Source of the DNA: an uncultured Eubacterium sp.
GTDB lineage: Bacteria > Bacillota > Clostridia > Lachnospirales > Lachnospiraceae
DNA length: 64,000 nucleotides
Assembly (NCBI GenBank): GCA_934320655.1
Contig: CAKRFN010000011.1
Location: 1-64,000 of the forward strand
Direction of reading: 5' to 3'
Part shown: positions 50,497 through 60,081 of the stretch, piece after piece
How the letters are laid out: each line of letters starts with the position of its first letter
Numbering within the stretch: position 1 is the stretch's first letter
The notes under the pieces: generated by a model
Told to the model about the DNA's origin: nothing
Databases searched by the model: none
What the model saw: the letters and a program-made list of their open reading frames with translations, nothing else
Position numbers and translations under genes: made by a program

Positions 50497-52584
50497 TTAC
50501 AGATGGAACTGTGCCACAAACTCACGGATGACAGCCACCGACTGCTTGCACTCCTGTAGCTTATCGTATCCGTCTGTGACTAATTCCTGCGTCTTTCCGG
50601 ATTTCTCCGCAATACCATTGATGCCGTCGGCAGACTGTTCTACCATCGTATTGATCTGCTCGACTGTCGTAGTGATCTGCTCAATGTGCTCCTCCAACTC
50701 CTCCACCGCATGTCTGGTCTCCTGCATCACCTGCTGGAAGGTATCTGCATCCTCATGGTACTGCGCACCGACCTTTGTGAAATTCTCGTAATCTCCGAGG
50801 ACGGTATTCTCAAGAAATTCCATGACTGTCGTCAGACATTCCATCATATTCGTAACGGCGCCGTTTACCTCGCCCACGATCTCATCGATCGTCGCAGCAG
50901 TATCCAGTGTCTGGGCTGCCAGCGTACCGATCTCCGATGCGACAACCGCAAAGCCTTTTCCGGCATCACCGGCTCTGGCTGCCTCGATATTGGCATTGAG
51001 CGCCAGTAGATTCGTCTGCGAAGAAATCTCCTTGATATTCTCTGTGAGCTCGTTGATCTTCTGTACAGATTTTGACTGCTCCACTGCAATATCCGTCTTT
51101 TCACGCATGATCGCATACATTTCATCCGTCTTGTTGCGGGAATCCCGGCTGAGCTTTTCCATCTCAGCGGCACGCGACTGGATCTGTCCGGAATTCTTCT
51201 CGCCGTCCTCTGCCAGACGATAAATATTTTCTGAACTGTCCCGCATGATATTGACATTCTCCACAATGCTCGCCGCGCCCGCACTGGTCTCCTCCATGCC
51301 TGCTGCGAGTTCCCGCGTCGCAGCGGAATTGCCCTCTGCATAATCGCTGCTCTGCGTCATAATGCTGTTAAGATTATTCGTACTCTCCGACAGCACATCT
51401 TCCGTCTGCTGAAGGCTGCTCATCATATCGCGCAGTTTCTTTCGCATCAGATGGATCTCGTTCGCCATCATGCCGATCTCATCCTTCTGTCTGCGCAGCC
51501 GTGCACCTGCCTCTGTCGGGCTGAAATCGAGCTGCGCCGTCTGCTCAATCATGTCCGTCAACTGGCGGATCGGCTTTGTCAGCCCGGTGCCAAGCACAAT
51601 TCCGATCACAATCGATAATATAAAGGCTGCTATCACTGCCACCACAATCATATTCATCAACCGGTATGCCTCTGTATAGACCTCTGAGGTCGGTGCGGTA
51701 AGCACCAGCTTCATGCCGTTATCCAGATTAAAATATGCCAGTTTCTTTTTTACACCCTGATAGGTATAGTCAAACGTCTCTCCTTGTTTACTGTCATCCG
51801 AGAGGAACTGCGCACCATTAGACAAAGACGCATCCAGATCAGCCAGTGCCGCGCCCTCGGCTGCATCCCTGTGGTACATAATATTTGCCGCATCATCCGT
51901 TACAAATGCATAACCGGTGCGATAGATCGTCGTAGCATCCACCTGATCCGTGATCTCCGAAAAATCAATATCCATACCGACGACACCGATCGAAGTTCCG
52001 TCATCCGCAAACAGCGGCACGACATACGAAATCATATAGATATTGACATTCTCATTCATATACGGAGACATCCAGATCGCTTTTCCTGCCTGTACCGGAA
52101 GGTAATACCATCCGACATGCTCCACATCGCCTTCCTCATACATGGAGAAATCCGTCGGTGTCAGACATTCCAGATTCGCATCCGTCGTCGGGCGCTGTGC
52201 AAACACGCCTGAGGTCGAATTGGAATACTGCGGGTTATACCGCAGATACACCGTAACCGCACCCTCCGTATGGTTGGCAAAATCAATCACCGTCTGCTGC
52301 ACCTGCTGTGTGTATGCATCCGCATAATCCTTGCTCTGTGTAAACGCCGCGTAATCAAAATTACTCATCGCCACTTCGCTGAGTGTATCCACCGACTGTG
52401 CAATCTTCTGGATCGTAGCGTTGACCTCTTCCGCGCTGTTCTGTCCCGTGAGCTGCATCTGCATAAGCGCATCCGTTCCCGCTGTCCGGGCAGAATTCCA
52501 CATGGATATGGCTCCTATCAGCACTGCCGTAAACAGTGAACAGCACACAATCGCTAATATCAGTTTCTTTCGTATTGACCGCAT
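50497..52584 (-). CDS. Methyl-accepting chemotaxis protein with double-Cache sensor
   Basis: 695 residues. Transmembrane helix at about 8-30, extracytoplasmic dCache-type ligand domain (about 35-310; GWYYLPVQAGKAIWMSPY and VVGMDIDFSEI), second helix (about 315-340), HAMP, then the signalling hairpin with the tip NEITENIKEISSQTNLLALNANIEAARAG-like core (seen as KEISSQTNLLALNANIEA). Ligand unknown. GAGGGGGAGGG precedes the start. No other chemotaxis or flagellar genes are in the window. Confidence 0.93.
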   Translation of the reverse strand: MRSIRKKLILAIVCCSLFTAVLIGAISMWNSARTAGTDALMQMQLTGQNSAEEVNATIQKIAQSVDTLSEVAMSNFDYAAFTQSKDYADAYTQQVQQTVIDFANHTEGAVTVYLRYNPQYSNSTSGVFAQRPTTDANLECLTPTDFSMYEEGDVEHVGWYYLPVQAGKAIWMSPYMNENVNIYMISYVVPLFADDGTSIGVVGMDIDFSEITDQVDATTIYRTGYAFVTDDAANIMYHRDAAEGAALADLDASLSNGAQFLSDDSKQGETFDYTYQGVKKKLAYFNLDNGMKLVLTAPTSEVYTEAYRLMNMIVVAVIAAFILSIVIGIVLGTGLTKPIRQLTDMIEQTAQLDFSPTEAGARLRRQKDEIGMMANEIHLMRKKLRDMMSSLQQTEDVLSESTNNLNSIMTQSSDYAEGNSAATRELAAGMEETSAGAASIVENVNIMRDSSENIYRLAEDGEKNSGQIQSRAAEMEKLSRDSRNKTDEMYAIMREKTDIAVEQSKSVQKINELTENIKEISSQTNLLALNANIEAARAGDAGKGFAVVASEIGTLAAQTLDTAATIDEIVGEVNGAVTNMMECLTTVMEFLENTVLGDYENFTKVGAQYHEDADTFQQVMQETRHAVEELEEHIEQITTTVEQINTMVEQSADGINGIAEKSGKTQELVTDGYDKLQECKQSVAVIREFVAQFHL

Positions 52585-52721
52585 GATACCCTCCCCCTCA
52601 GAACAGTTTCATACTTCCCTCTGTTCTGCACTTAAAAATTTCTTTTATTGTACCATAAAACACTGCACCTGTACCATTTTTTTATTCCATTTGGGTGTAA
52701 AGTATCCACAAATCAATTATT

Positions 52722-53108
52722 TTAGACCGTAAATTTAGTCAATTCGCCAATCAGTTCCTCTATTTTGGTATTTAGTTCGCTAGAATTCTGATCCACAGCC
52801 TGCATCATGCCGTTTAATTCCTGTATAGAAGCTGTCACCTCTTCCGAAGCAGCCGCATTTTTCTCTGCGCCTTCTCCAATTTCTGTAATACGCTCAGAAA
52901 TCACATTGATCTCTGTCATGGTATCCTCTGAAACAGATCCTATTGTCTCCACGCATCCACCCATGAGACCAATCTGTTGATCCAACATCTGGAAAGCATC
53001 CACAACACTTTTCATTTCCGTAATGCTGGTGCCATTGCTCTGTACTACACTGTCGATACACTGCATGCACTCCTTAAAATTAGCTACCAGATCTTCTATA
53101 CTTGACAT
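52722..53108 (-). pseudogene. 3' fragment of a chemotaxis receptor gene
   Basis: 128 residues resembling only the distal return helix of a chemoreceptor (EDTMTEINVISERITEIGEG, then ASEEVTASIQELN and a terminal SSELN). The sensor, membrane helices, HAMP and signalling tip are missing, and no ribosome binding site precedes the ATG. It lies 137 bp upstream of the intact receptor. Probably a deletion remnant, although translation as a small coiled coil cannot be excluded. Confidence 0.6.
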
Positions 53109-53171
53109 AAAATTCTTTGATGTAATATTTTATCTGCTATTTTACAGTTACAACCGTAATTATGATCTGTA

Positions 53172-53813
53172 TTACTCTACCATGCAGCCGCCCCACTCCA
53201 CTGCCGTAAAACCGCTACGTGCCGGTGCACGGAGCGTCTGTGCGGGAATATCTACGGCTGTATCTGACGGTTTCCATGCCATAAATACACGCAGCAGCGT
53301 ATCGGGAGCCGGATCAATGGCTAACTGTGCCGCCTGTGTGTACGCATCGGTCTGAAAGGAGATCAGGTTGTACGGGTTTTCCTGCATCATCGGCAACCAG
53401 TAAACAATAAACTCATTGGCTTCCTGACGGGTCAGTCCGAGCTTTGCGAGGGAATCCTCTAAAAAAGCTGCGGTATCGCTTCCGGCTACGCAGTAACCCT
53501 CGGAAAAATCATAATCTGTGTCAGAAACACCTTCCCAATAGAGGTAGTTATACATCTGACCGTCCGCATCCGTTAAGGTGCCGTCGGGATCAGCTGTGAC
53601 CGTCCAGCCATCATGATACGCGGGATAGGTACAGGTCAGTGATCCTGCATAGTCTAATTTCACGGAAACCTCCTCGGTTGTCTCCGGATAAAGGTAAATG
53701 ACAGGTTTCATATCAACCGATTCTTCCTGCTGTGCGCCACACGCGGTAAGCGCAGATACACTTAATGCCGCTAACACGACTGATAAAAACTGCTTCGCTC
53801 TCCAATTTTTCAT
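53172..53813 (-). CDS. Conserved lipoprotein of unknown function
   Basis: 213 residues. Lipoprotein signal peptide with lipobox VSALTACG (Cys near residue 24). The mature part has MKPVIYLYPETTEEVSVKL, then LTCTYPAYHDGW and WEGVSDTDYDF, and later EFIVYWLPMMQENPYNLISF. I recognise this as a conserved family found in many gut anaerobes, but with no assigned function. GAGGAGGG before the ATG at 53813 fixes the start; an upstream frame extends into the neighbouring gene. Surface-anchored. Confidence 0.8.
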   Translation of the reverse strand: MKNWRAKQFLSVVLAALSVSALTACGAQQEESVDMKPVIYLYPETTEEVSVKLDYAGSLTCTYPAYHDGWTVTADPDGTLTDADGQMYNYLYWEGVSDTDYDFSEGYCVAGSDTAAFLEDSLAKLGLTRQEANEFIVYWLPMMQENPYNLISFQTDAYTQAAQLAIDPAPDTLLRVFMAWKPSDTAVDIPAQTLRAPARSGFTAVEWGGCMVE

Positions 53814-53874
53814 TTTGTTACCCTCCTCATACCTGTTGTTACGCTTGTGTTTCAAACGATCCGATGACTTGCCC

Positions 53875-54348
53875 TTAATCCCCATTACTGCAATTTGCCG
53901 CATCGAGCGCGATGACGAGCATCATGCCGTACAGTTCATCCGAGGGATTGGCTATATCGATCACGTAGGTGTCGCCCCAGTGGAACAGTTCTTTTGAAAT
54001 ATGCATAATCCGATCGTTTCCGGAATAGACATCATAGTCCCATCCGAGAAGATCCCCCTCGACACGCCAGCCGTTAAAATCAATTTCATATTTCGGATAA
54101 AACAGAGTGAATTTCTTCTCGATCCTTCCGCACGACTGTCCATGGATAATAATATCAAACTTCGGTAACACCGTGAGCAGCTTCTGTTTAATCTGCCCGA
54201 TCTCATTGTGCTGTGCATCATATACATGCATCTGGTGTCCAAGCGCGATCAGCTCCGCTTTGACCATATATTTCACCGCACCGTCCTCATCATAAATATC
54301 ATAGGTATCTCCCAATGCAAACACCCGCTGTTCGATCAGTAATTTCAT
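53875..54348 (-). CDS. LURP-one-related (tubby-like fold) protein
   Basis: 157 residues. Starts MKLLIEQRVFALGDTYDIYD and shows the alternating strands of the LURP-one/YxjI family (QMHVYDAQHNEIGQIKQKL, YEIDFNGWRVEGDLLGWDYDVY). The fold is a beta-barrel around a central hydrophobic helix. Bacterial members have no clear role; plant members are defence-linked. GGAGGAGATATTT precedes the ATG. It lies 61 bp before the lipoprotein gene, so the two may be co-transcribed. Confidence 0.78.
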   Translation of the reverse strand: MKLLIEQRVFALGDTYDIYDEDGAVKYMVKAELIALGHQMHVYDAQHNEIGQIKQKLLTVLPKFDIIIHGQSCGRIEKKFTLFYPKYEIDFNGWRVEGDLLGWDYDVYSGNDRIMHISKELFHWGDTYVIDIANPSDELYGMMLVIALDAANCSNGD

Positions 54349-54412
54349 AAATATCTCCTCCGCCGTTTCTTATACTTATATTCAGCATATCACGCGGAGC
54401 ACCGTTTGTAAA

Positions 54413-56614
54413 CTAGGGGATATACTGCTCGGTCACTGCTGTAATATAATTGTTGTCTATTCTGATCTTGTAAGGGATATTCAAATCTTTCCGCTCCTCT
54501 AAGATCTGTTCCATTTCTTCCTTTGTCACATTTTTCGGTTCATAATTATTTTCCCAATCTAATATCTGAAATCTGCAGTTATCATCGACCGGACGTTTAT
54601 CAAAATCTATGGTCTCGTTATAGACGTAAAAGCCGGACGGCGCATCCTCCTCTGTGATTCCAAGCTCATCGGCACGTTCACTCGGCACCTCTACCCATTC
54701 CACCGGGTCAAACGCGCAGGATCTTCCCCGCAGCCAATCGATGTAGACCATCTCTTCCCCGACATCGCCCAGCCATCTCATCCTCTCATCGTATGCTTCC
54801 TCTGACATGAATTCCATATGCCCGGTATCATATCCACAGTCTAAGACTGTCTCACACCATACCGGTTCGCCGTTCTCATAGTCAGACACATAGGAGAACA
54901 CATACTTGTCAAACGAATACTTATCCGCTCCTGAACTATCCCACTCTAATACCGGTTCATCATCCGCTAAGCCCGAATAATACCACGGCACACAGGCAAA
55001 GTTCCAGTTTTCTGAGCCACCGGCTCCGTCATTGAGCAGCATACCATATGTGCCGTATTTTTTGCTCATAATACCGTATATTTCATAACGCCCCGTATCA
55101 TCCGATGCCATTTTTATCAGTGCATCCGTATTCTCCTTCAAATCCGCTGTATTATTCCACGGATAGGCATGTTCCAGCCCGACACTGCTGACGACACGCG
55201 TCAGTTCATCGATGAGTTCTGTCTGATCCTGAATCAGAGGCTGCTGTACACCACCCGTTTCTGTGACAGACATATCATCTGTTTCCATTTTGCCGGCAGA
55301 ATCTGTTCCTTGCGCAGCAGTCACATCCCCGCCCTTGCAGATCCGGCTTACATATGCTGCAAAATCTGTATCTGCGACCACATAATGCGCTCCGTCTCTC
55401 TCGATATCCACCATGTCCTCATCCGTCGCAGAATATCCGCTTACACAGATATCGGTGCCATCGGATAATACCGCCCGGATCTGGTATAGCGGTGTCAATC
55501 CTGCGAATTCATTGCTTCGGCTGGTTTTTTTCACATGTGCCAGCCTGGATCCCAGCTCATCGATACGTGCAGCGCCTAGCTCAACCACAGCAGCATCACT
55601 CTGCCCGCGGCGATCAAAGGAATCCGCAGAAACAATGACATCTTTTGTCTCATCATACTGAAATCCGGTCGGATTGGTCAAAAAACAGACCGCAACGAGC
55701 ACACATACTATAACAGCCAGAACGGTCGCTCCTAACGTTGCCTTTTTATGATTCAGCACAGATTTTACACGCTCCTTCACTCCTACTTCTCCGAATGCGA
55801 GCGGACAACTGAGTACAAACCGCCGCCGCGTCGCACAGGATAATAAGACTCTCGAATACTCTTTTTTATCGTCATAGCTCATATCCCGGATCACTCTCTC
55901 ATCACAGGCGAACTCGATATCCTTGCACAACATGAGATAAGCAATCCAGCACAGCGGATGAAACCAATACACACATAGCATCAGATAACCGATCGTTTTC
56001 CACACATGATCGCCACGTTTCAGATGCGCCCGCTCATGTGCCAGAACATAATCAATCTCCGCCTGCGGCAATGCGGACGGCAGATAGATACGCGGTCTGA
56101 ACACTCCGAGTAGAAAAGGTGTCGTCACTGCATCGCACACATAACTATTGTCCCTGTAACGGATCGCTTCCCGCACAGAGCGATGCAGCCGGATAACACC
56201 CACCAGCGCATAGATCAGTAGCACAGCCATTCCAACGAGCCAGATGTATCCGGCGATCTCTGTGACAATCTGTACCGGCGCGGCGCTCTCTGACTCCTGA
56301 TAGGCAAACGTATCACGCAATGCCGGATTCACCCGGTTCTCCACAAATGAGACACGGCTGTCTATCGATGGTATATACGTCTTTACTCCGCCATCTATAA
56401 CAGTCGTTGACTGGATTGGCTGCGCACTCGGCTGTAAACTAAACGGACTCTCGATCGAAAACGGCACGAGCAGTCTCAGCGCCACCGCCGCCCAGAGCAG
56501 ACAGCAGATCCATTTTGGCATGTTCCGAAACAGGAAACGCACCGCTAACACTGCCAGCACAAGCCAGCCTGCGGTGATACTCATATTTAAAAGCTGTAAG
56601 AAAATATCTCCCAT
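54413..56614 (-). CDS. BlaR1/MecR1-like M56 peptidase membrane sensor with extracytoplasmic domain
   Basis: 733 residues. Four membrane segments; the M56 metallopeptidase motif HERAH lies in LAHERAHLKRGDH near 197, followed by KDIEFACDERVIRDM. After the last helix (about 300-322) is a large exported domain of about 410 residues that does not look like a penicillin-binding sensor, with repeated acidic and aromatic segments. Such sensors cleave BlaI-type repressors when a cell-wall signal is met. The start at 56614 is coupled to blaI (stop and start 2 bp apart) with GGAGG upstream. Confidence 0.85.
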   Translation of the reverse strand: MGDIFLQLLNMSITAGWLVLAVLAVRFLFRNMPKWICCLLWAAVALRLLVPFSIESPFSLQPSAQPIQSTTVIDGGVKTYIPSIDSRVSFVENRVNPALRDTFAYQESESAAPVQIVTEIAGYIWLVGMAVLLIYALVGVIRLHRSVREAIRYRDNSYVCDAVTTPFLLGVFRPRIYLPSALPQAEIDYVLAHERAHLKRGDHVWKTIGYLMLCVYWFHPLCWIAYLMLCKDIEFACDERVIRDMSYDDKKEYSRVLLSCATRRRFVLSCPLAFGEVGVKERVKSVLNHKKATLGATVLAVIVCVLVAVCFLTNPTGFQYDETKDVIVSADSFDRRGQSDAAVVELGAARIDELGSRLAHVKKTSRSNEFAGLTPLYQIRAVLSDGTDICVSGYSATDEDMVDIERDGAHYVVADTDFAAYVSRICKGGDVTAAQGTDSAGKMETDDMSVTETGGVQQPLIQDQTELIDELTRVVSSVGLEHAYPWNNTADLKENTDALIKMASDDTGRYEIYGIMSKKYGTYGMLLNDGAGGSENWNFACVPWYYSGLADDEPVLEWDSSGADKYSFDKYVFSYVSDYENGEPVWCETVLDCGYDTGHMEFMSEEAYDERMRWLGDVGEEMVYIDWLRGRSCAFDPVEWVEVPSERADELGITEEDAPSGFYVYNETIDFDKRPVDDNCRFQILDWENNYEPKNVTKEEMEQILEERKDLNIPYKIRIDNNYITAVTEQYIP

Positions 56615-56615
56615 A

Positions 56616-56975
56616 CTATTTTTCCTCCGCCTGATCAATCATTTTCCGAATGGTATCTGCTTCTTCCTGTGTCAGCTTCGTATGCTGCGTAAATGCGGCG
56701 ATAAACGCCGGAAGTGAGCCTGCAAAGGTATCTTCTACATATTGCCTGCTCTGTTTTGCATAGAATTCTTCTCTTGATATCACGGCTGTGACCAATCCGT
56801 TCTCGTTTTTGAACAAGCCCTTATCAATCAGCCGGCGCAGCACATTGTGTGCAGTCGTCCGTTTCCAATTGAACGCTATCGCTGTCAGCTTGACGAGCTC
56901 TGATGATGTCACCGGCTCATGCTCCCAGATCATATCCGCATACTTCGCTTCAACCACACCTAACTGAATCTCCAT
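56616..56975 (-). CDS. BlaI/MecI-family repressor
   Basis: 119 residues. Winged-helix repressor: AKYADMIWEHEPVTSSELVKL, recognition helix region NWKRTTAHNVLRRLIDKGL and the dimer helices at the C-terminus (about 80-119), where the peptidase partner would cut. AGGAGG precedes the ATG. Immediately upstream lies a perfect 47-bp palindrome made of two dyads (57014-57060), the likely operator. The same type of operator precedes the GNAT gene at 63641. Confidence 0.9.
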   Translation of the reverse strand: MEIQLGVVEAKYADMIWEHEPVTSSELVKLTAIAFNWKRTTAHNVLRRLIDKGLFKNENGLVTAVISREEFYAKQSRQYVEDTFAGSLPAFIAAFTQHTKLTQEEADTIRKMIDQAEEK

Positions 56976-57013
56976 ACATAAAACCTCCTAATCTGCAAAT
57001 GTATTGCGCGCAA

Positions 57014-57060
57014 AAGACCACAAGCAGTAGTCTTATATATAGACTACTGCTTGTGGTCTT
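57014..57060. promoter_or_regulatory. Double-dyad operator upstream of blaI
   Basis: Site 1 GACCACAAGCAGTAGTC (57016-57032) and site 2 GACTACTGCTTGTGGTC (57042-57058) are inverted copies separated by 9 bp (TTATATATA), giving a perfect palindrome with 19-bp arms. The spacer supplies a TATATA-like -10 on the minus strand, so a bound repressor would cover the promoter. The right arm also encodes the last codons and the stop of the histidine kinase gene. The general form GACYAC-N5-GTRGTC recurs at 63661. Confidence 0.75.
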
Positions 57061-58225
57061 GTTTGTCAAGAAAATTCTGCCGGGCGAATACTACCTCAAA
57101 AATCGTTCCTCCTGCCGGATTTGGCTGAATCGTAATGATGCCATCATGTACTTTCACAATTTCACGGACAAGAGCAAGTCCGAGCCCTACGCCTCCCAGT
57201 TCACGGCTTCTGGATTTATCCACGCGGAAGAATGGGTCAAACACCCGCTCTCTCAGTTCCGGTGGGATTCCACTGCCCGTATCCTCTACCGACAGATAAA
57301 CCTGCTTTTCCTTCTGGCAGGAGGTGACCGTGACCTGTCCGCCCGGATGATTATATTTTATGGCATTCTCAACCAGATTATATACGAGCCTGTAAATGAG
57401 AATATCACTTCCCGTCATCGTGGTATCCTCACATGCTCCAACGAGCTTTATATTCTTTTCCTGTGCAAGAGGCTCCAGATCTGCCAAAACCTCTTCCACA
57501 ATGGCATCCACGATAATTCTGTCATCCCTGCCCACGGTCTGAAGCTCACTCATGTCAAGGAGCGTCTTTACCATCCTGTTTAGTTTGTCATTTTGTTCCG
57601 TAACCATCCTGATCATCTGTAATGTGTCTGCATCATTTCCCGGATGCCCGGCAGCATTGTATAGATCCAGCTGCACCTGCATCAATGCCAATGGTGTGCG
57701 CAACTCATGTGCTGCATTTGCTGTAAACTGCCTCTGTATCTCAAATGCATCTGACAGTCGTTCGAGCATCTTATTATAGGAAATGCCCAGCTGGTTCAGT
57801 TCTTTCACATGACATTCCTCTATACGTGAATCAGACAGATTCTGAGCCTGCACCGCCTCTATTTGATCGGAGAACTCCCTGATTGGTCTGAGTGCATGTC
57901 CACTGATAAAATACGCGGTCACTCCTCCCAGCAGAGCCAGTAATGCTGATATGATCAGACTGTTTCTTTTGTAGTCGGCCTTATTATTGTACACCTGAAC
58001 GGAGACTTCTGCTGCAAATTCATCCCACTTATCATCCGGAATACTGATATAGATTTGCTCAGATGTATTCCCTTTTCCGTCTCCCTGGGACTCTACCGTC
58101 TCCTGCAGGGAGTCAATATAATACACACCGTTTTTATAGACAAACAGCGTCAGGCATCCGCATATAATGGCAATACACAATGTAGTGATGCATGTAAGCC
58201 TCCACTGCAGCGACATCCTTTTCAT
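57044..58225 (-). CDS. Sensor histidine kinase
   Basis: 393 residues. Membrane helices at about 10-30 and 90-112 enclose a small exported sensor. HAMP near 112-165, HisKA with FTANAAHELRTPLA (phospho-His near 178), N box NLVENAIKYN, G1 DTGSGIP, F box RVFDPFFRVD and G2 GVGLGLAL. The last codons (QDHKQ and stop) lie inside the blaI operator, so this operon and the blaI promoter overlap. Partner of the regulator at 58222, whose stop overlaps its start by 4 nt. Confidence 0.9.
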   Translation of the reverse strand: MKRMSLQWRLTCITTLCIAIICGCLTLFVYKNGVYYIDSLQETVESQGDGKGNTSEQIYISIPDDKWDEFAAEVSVQVYNNKADYKRNSLIISALLALLGGVTAYFISGHALRPIREFSDQIEAVQAQNLSDSRIEECHVKELNQLGISYNKMLERLSDAFEIQRQFTANAAHELRTPLALMQVQLDLYNAAGHPGNDADTLQMIRMVTEQNDKLNRMVKTLLDMSELQTVGRDDRIIVDAIVEEVLADLEPLAQEKNIKLVGACEDTTMTGSDILIYRLVYNLVENAIKYNHPGGQVTVTSCQKEKQVYLSVEDTGSGIPPELRERVFDPFFRVDKSRSRELGGVGLGLALVREIVKVHDGIITIQPNPAGGTIFEVVFARQNFLDKQDHKQ

Positions 58226-58902
58226 CGTTCAGACTCCTCCCGTATTTTATAGCCCTCACCTACCTTGTTCACAATAGGATCGTAACCCAGCTTCGCCTTT
58301 AGCTTTTTCCGGAGCGAAGACATATGTACCCGGATCGCTCCGCTAAAGCTGTCTGCCGAGGCATCCCACACATGCTCGATCAGCTCCTCCTGACTGACCG
58401 GTCTGCCCAGATTCATAAGTAAATATTCTAATATACCATTTTCTTTTCTTGTCAGCGGAACTGCCTCTCCCTTTGCATATGCCTCACGTTTCATCGTATC
58501 AAACTTTATTTCTCCGCACGCCAGACATACCTCCTTCTGCACAAATTTCCTTCTTGTCAGACTTCGGATGCGCGCCTCCAGCTCCTGCAGATGGAAGGGC
58601 TTTTCCATGTAATCATTCGCTCCTGCATCCAGCCCCTCCACCTTATCCGCGATCTGACCTCTGGCAGATAAGATGAGGACTTTTGTCTCATCATTGTATT
58701 TTCTGAGTTCTCTCAGAATCTCCATCCCATCCATGCCCGGGAGATTCAGGTCCAACACGATCAGATCATAATTCTCCGACAGAATGCACGTAAGAGCCTC
58801 CTCCCCATCATAACAGGTATCCACCTCATACCCTGCAGCATACAGGCTTTTAGCAACCATATCACATATTTGTTTCTCATCCTCAACGATTAATAATCTC
58901 AT
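58222..58902 (-). CDS. OmpR-family response regulator
   Basis: 226 residues. Receiver with acidic EDE (7-9), phospho-acceptor in LIVLDLNLPG near 51, and KPFHL lysine near 101. DNA-binding winged helix (about 130-222) with LTRKENGILEYLLMNLG and GAIRVHMSSLRKKLKAKLG. Start at 58902 chosen for AGGTGAAAATT; an upstream frame extends 30 codons without similarity. It is divergent from the thiol/Fe-S cassette with 94 bp between starts, so it is a likely controller of it. Confidence 0.9.
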   Translation of the reverse strand: MRLLIVEDEKQICDMVAKSLYAAGYEVDTCYDGEEALTCILSENYDLIVLDLNLPGMDGMEILRELRKYNDETKVLILSARGQIADKVEGLDAGANDYMEKPFHLQELEARIRSLTRRKFVQKEVCLACGEIKFDTMKREAYAKGEAVPLTRKENGILEYLLMNLGRPVSQEELIEHVWDASADSFSGAIRVHMSSLRKKLKAKLGYDPIVNKVGEGYKIREESER

Positions 58903-58996
58903 AATTTTCACCTGCTTCTTAACAATAATTTTACAACGTATATTGTATAATACCAAAGTCAGCTGGTCAATCATACAACAAAAAAGGAGCAATCAT

Positions 58997-59140
58997 ATGT
59001 GGAAATGCCAAAAAACAGGTCAAATTGTCCTGCTCATCCTCGGTGCAGCCATGATGGGCTATGGTGCAGCCAGAGGTGAAGCGGCTGCCGTGCTTAGTAA
59101 AGCTATCAAATTATGTCTGGAGTGTGTCGGAATTGGATAA
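58997..59140 (+). CDS. CD1871A-family small CXXC-motif membrane protein
   Basis: 47 residues, too short for most gene finders but with AAAGGAGC ahead. One hydrophobic helix (about 9-23, VLLILGAAMMGYGA), then RGEAAAVLSKAIKLCLECVGIG with the CLEC pair near the C-terminus. This matches the small family named after Clostridioides difficile CD1871A, known only as CXXC-motif proteins. It is first in a cassette with a membrane ferredoxin and a thioredoxin-like lipoprotein, which suggests a thiol-redox role at the membrane. Overlaps the next gene by 8 nt. Confidence 0.82.
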   Translation: MWKCQKTGQIVLLILGAAMMGYGAARGEAAAVLSKAIKLCLECVGIG

Positions 59141-60020
59141 GAAAAAGAAATCACGATCAAAAAAAACAGCAGAGCTGCGCGGATGGATACAGGCGGCCGC
59201 CACGCTGCTTACGAATATTCACATCCCCAATTTATTTAAGGGTAAAATCTATCAGGGCAATGCTAAAACAGTATGCGTACCCGGACTGAACTGCTATTCC
59301 TGTCCTGCCGCGACCGGGGCATGCCCGATCGGAGCTTTTCAGGCAGTGGTCGGATCATCCGGATTTAAGTTCTCATACTACATAACCGGATTTTTCATTT
59401 TACTTGGTGTGACCCTGGGGCGATTTATATGTGGTTTTTTGTGCCCATTTGGATGGTTTCAGGATTTACTCCATAAAATCCCCGGCAAAAAATTATCTAC
59501 AGCCCGGCTAAAGCCGCTCAGATACCTGAAATATATCATTCTGATCGTTTTCGTTATACTTCTTCCGATGCTTGTAACGAACTCCATCGGAATGGGAGAC
59601 CCGTTCTTCTGTAAATATATTTGTCCGCAGGGTGTCCTGGAGGGTGCGATACCGCTCTCGCTTGGAAATGCCGCTATCCGGTCTGCATTAGGAAAGCTTT
59701 TTTCTTTCAAATGTATGATTTTAATTGCAGTAGTTGTGCTAAGTATTTTATTTTACAGACCATTCTGTAAATGGATTTGTCCGCTTGGAGCAATCTACTC
59801 GTTATTTAATAAGGTCAGCCTTCTCAACATGACAGTTGACAGCAGCAAATGTGTCGGCTGCGGCCAATGTGCAAAAGCATGTAAGATGGACGTCGATGTG
59901 TGCAAGACTCCGAATCATCCGGAGTGCATACGCTGCGGAGCCTGCATAAAGGTCTGTCCAACGGATGCGGTCTGCTATCAGTTTATGGGAAAATCATGTC
60001 AAAAGAAGGACAACCGGTAA
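59133..60020 (+). CDS. Polytopic membrane 4Fe-4S ferredoxin (NapH/NosR/CcoG-like)
   Basis: 295 residues from a TTG start. N-terminal cytosolic part with CVPGLNCYSCPAATGACPIG, membrane helices with the paired motif CGFLCPFGWFQD and CKWICPLGAIYS, then two ferredoxin clusters at the C-terminus: KCVGCGQCAKACKMDVDVCK and CIRCGACIKVCPTDA. Such proteins move electrons across the membrane in a quinol- or flavin-linked chain. The TTG at 59133, overlapping the preceding stop, was chosen because an ATG at 59061 would read through the small CXXC gene. The start remains uncertain. Confidence 0.8.
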   Translation: MDKKKKSRSKKTAELRGWIQAAATLLTNIHIPNLFKGKIYQGNAKTVCVPGLNCYSCPAATGACPIGAFQAVVGSSGFKFSYYITGFFILLGVTLGRFICGFLCPFGWFQDLLHKIPGKKLSTARLKPLRYLKYIILIVFVILLPMLVTNSIGMGDPFFCKYICPQGVLEGAIPLSLGNAAIRSALGKLFSFKCMILIAVVVLSILFYRPFCKWICPLGAIYSLFNKVSLLNMTVDSSKCVGCGQCAKACKMDVDVCKTPNHPECIRCGACIKVCPTDAVCYQFMGKSCQKKDNR

Positions 60021-60081
60021 CTATTTCACTCATTATTATTTTCAAATTATTTAAAAACATTATTCAAAGGAGCAATTACTC

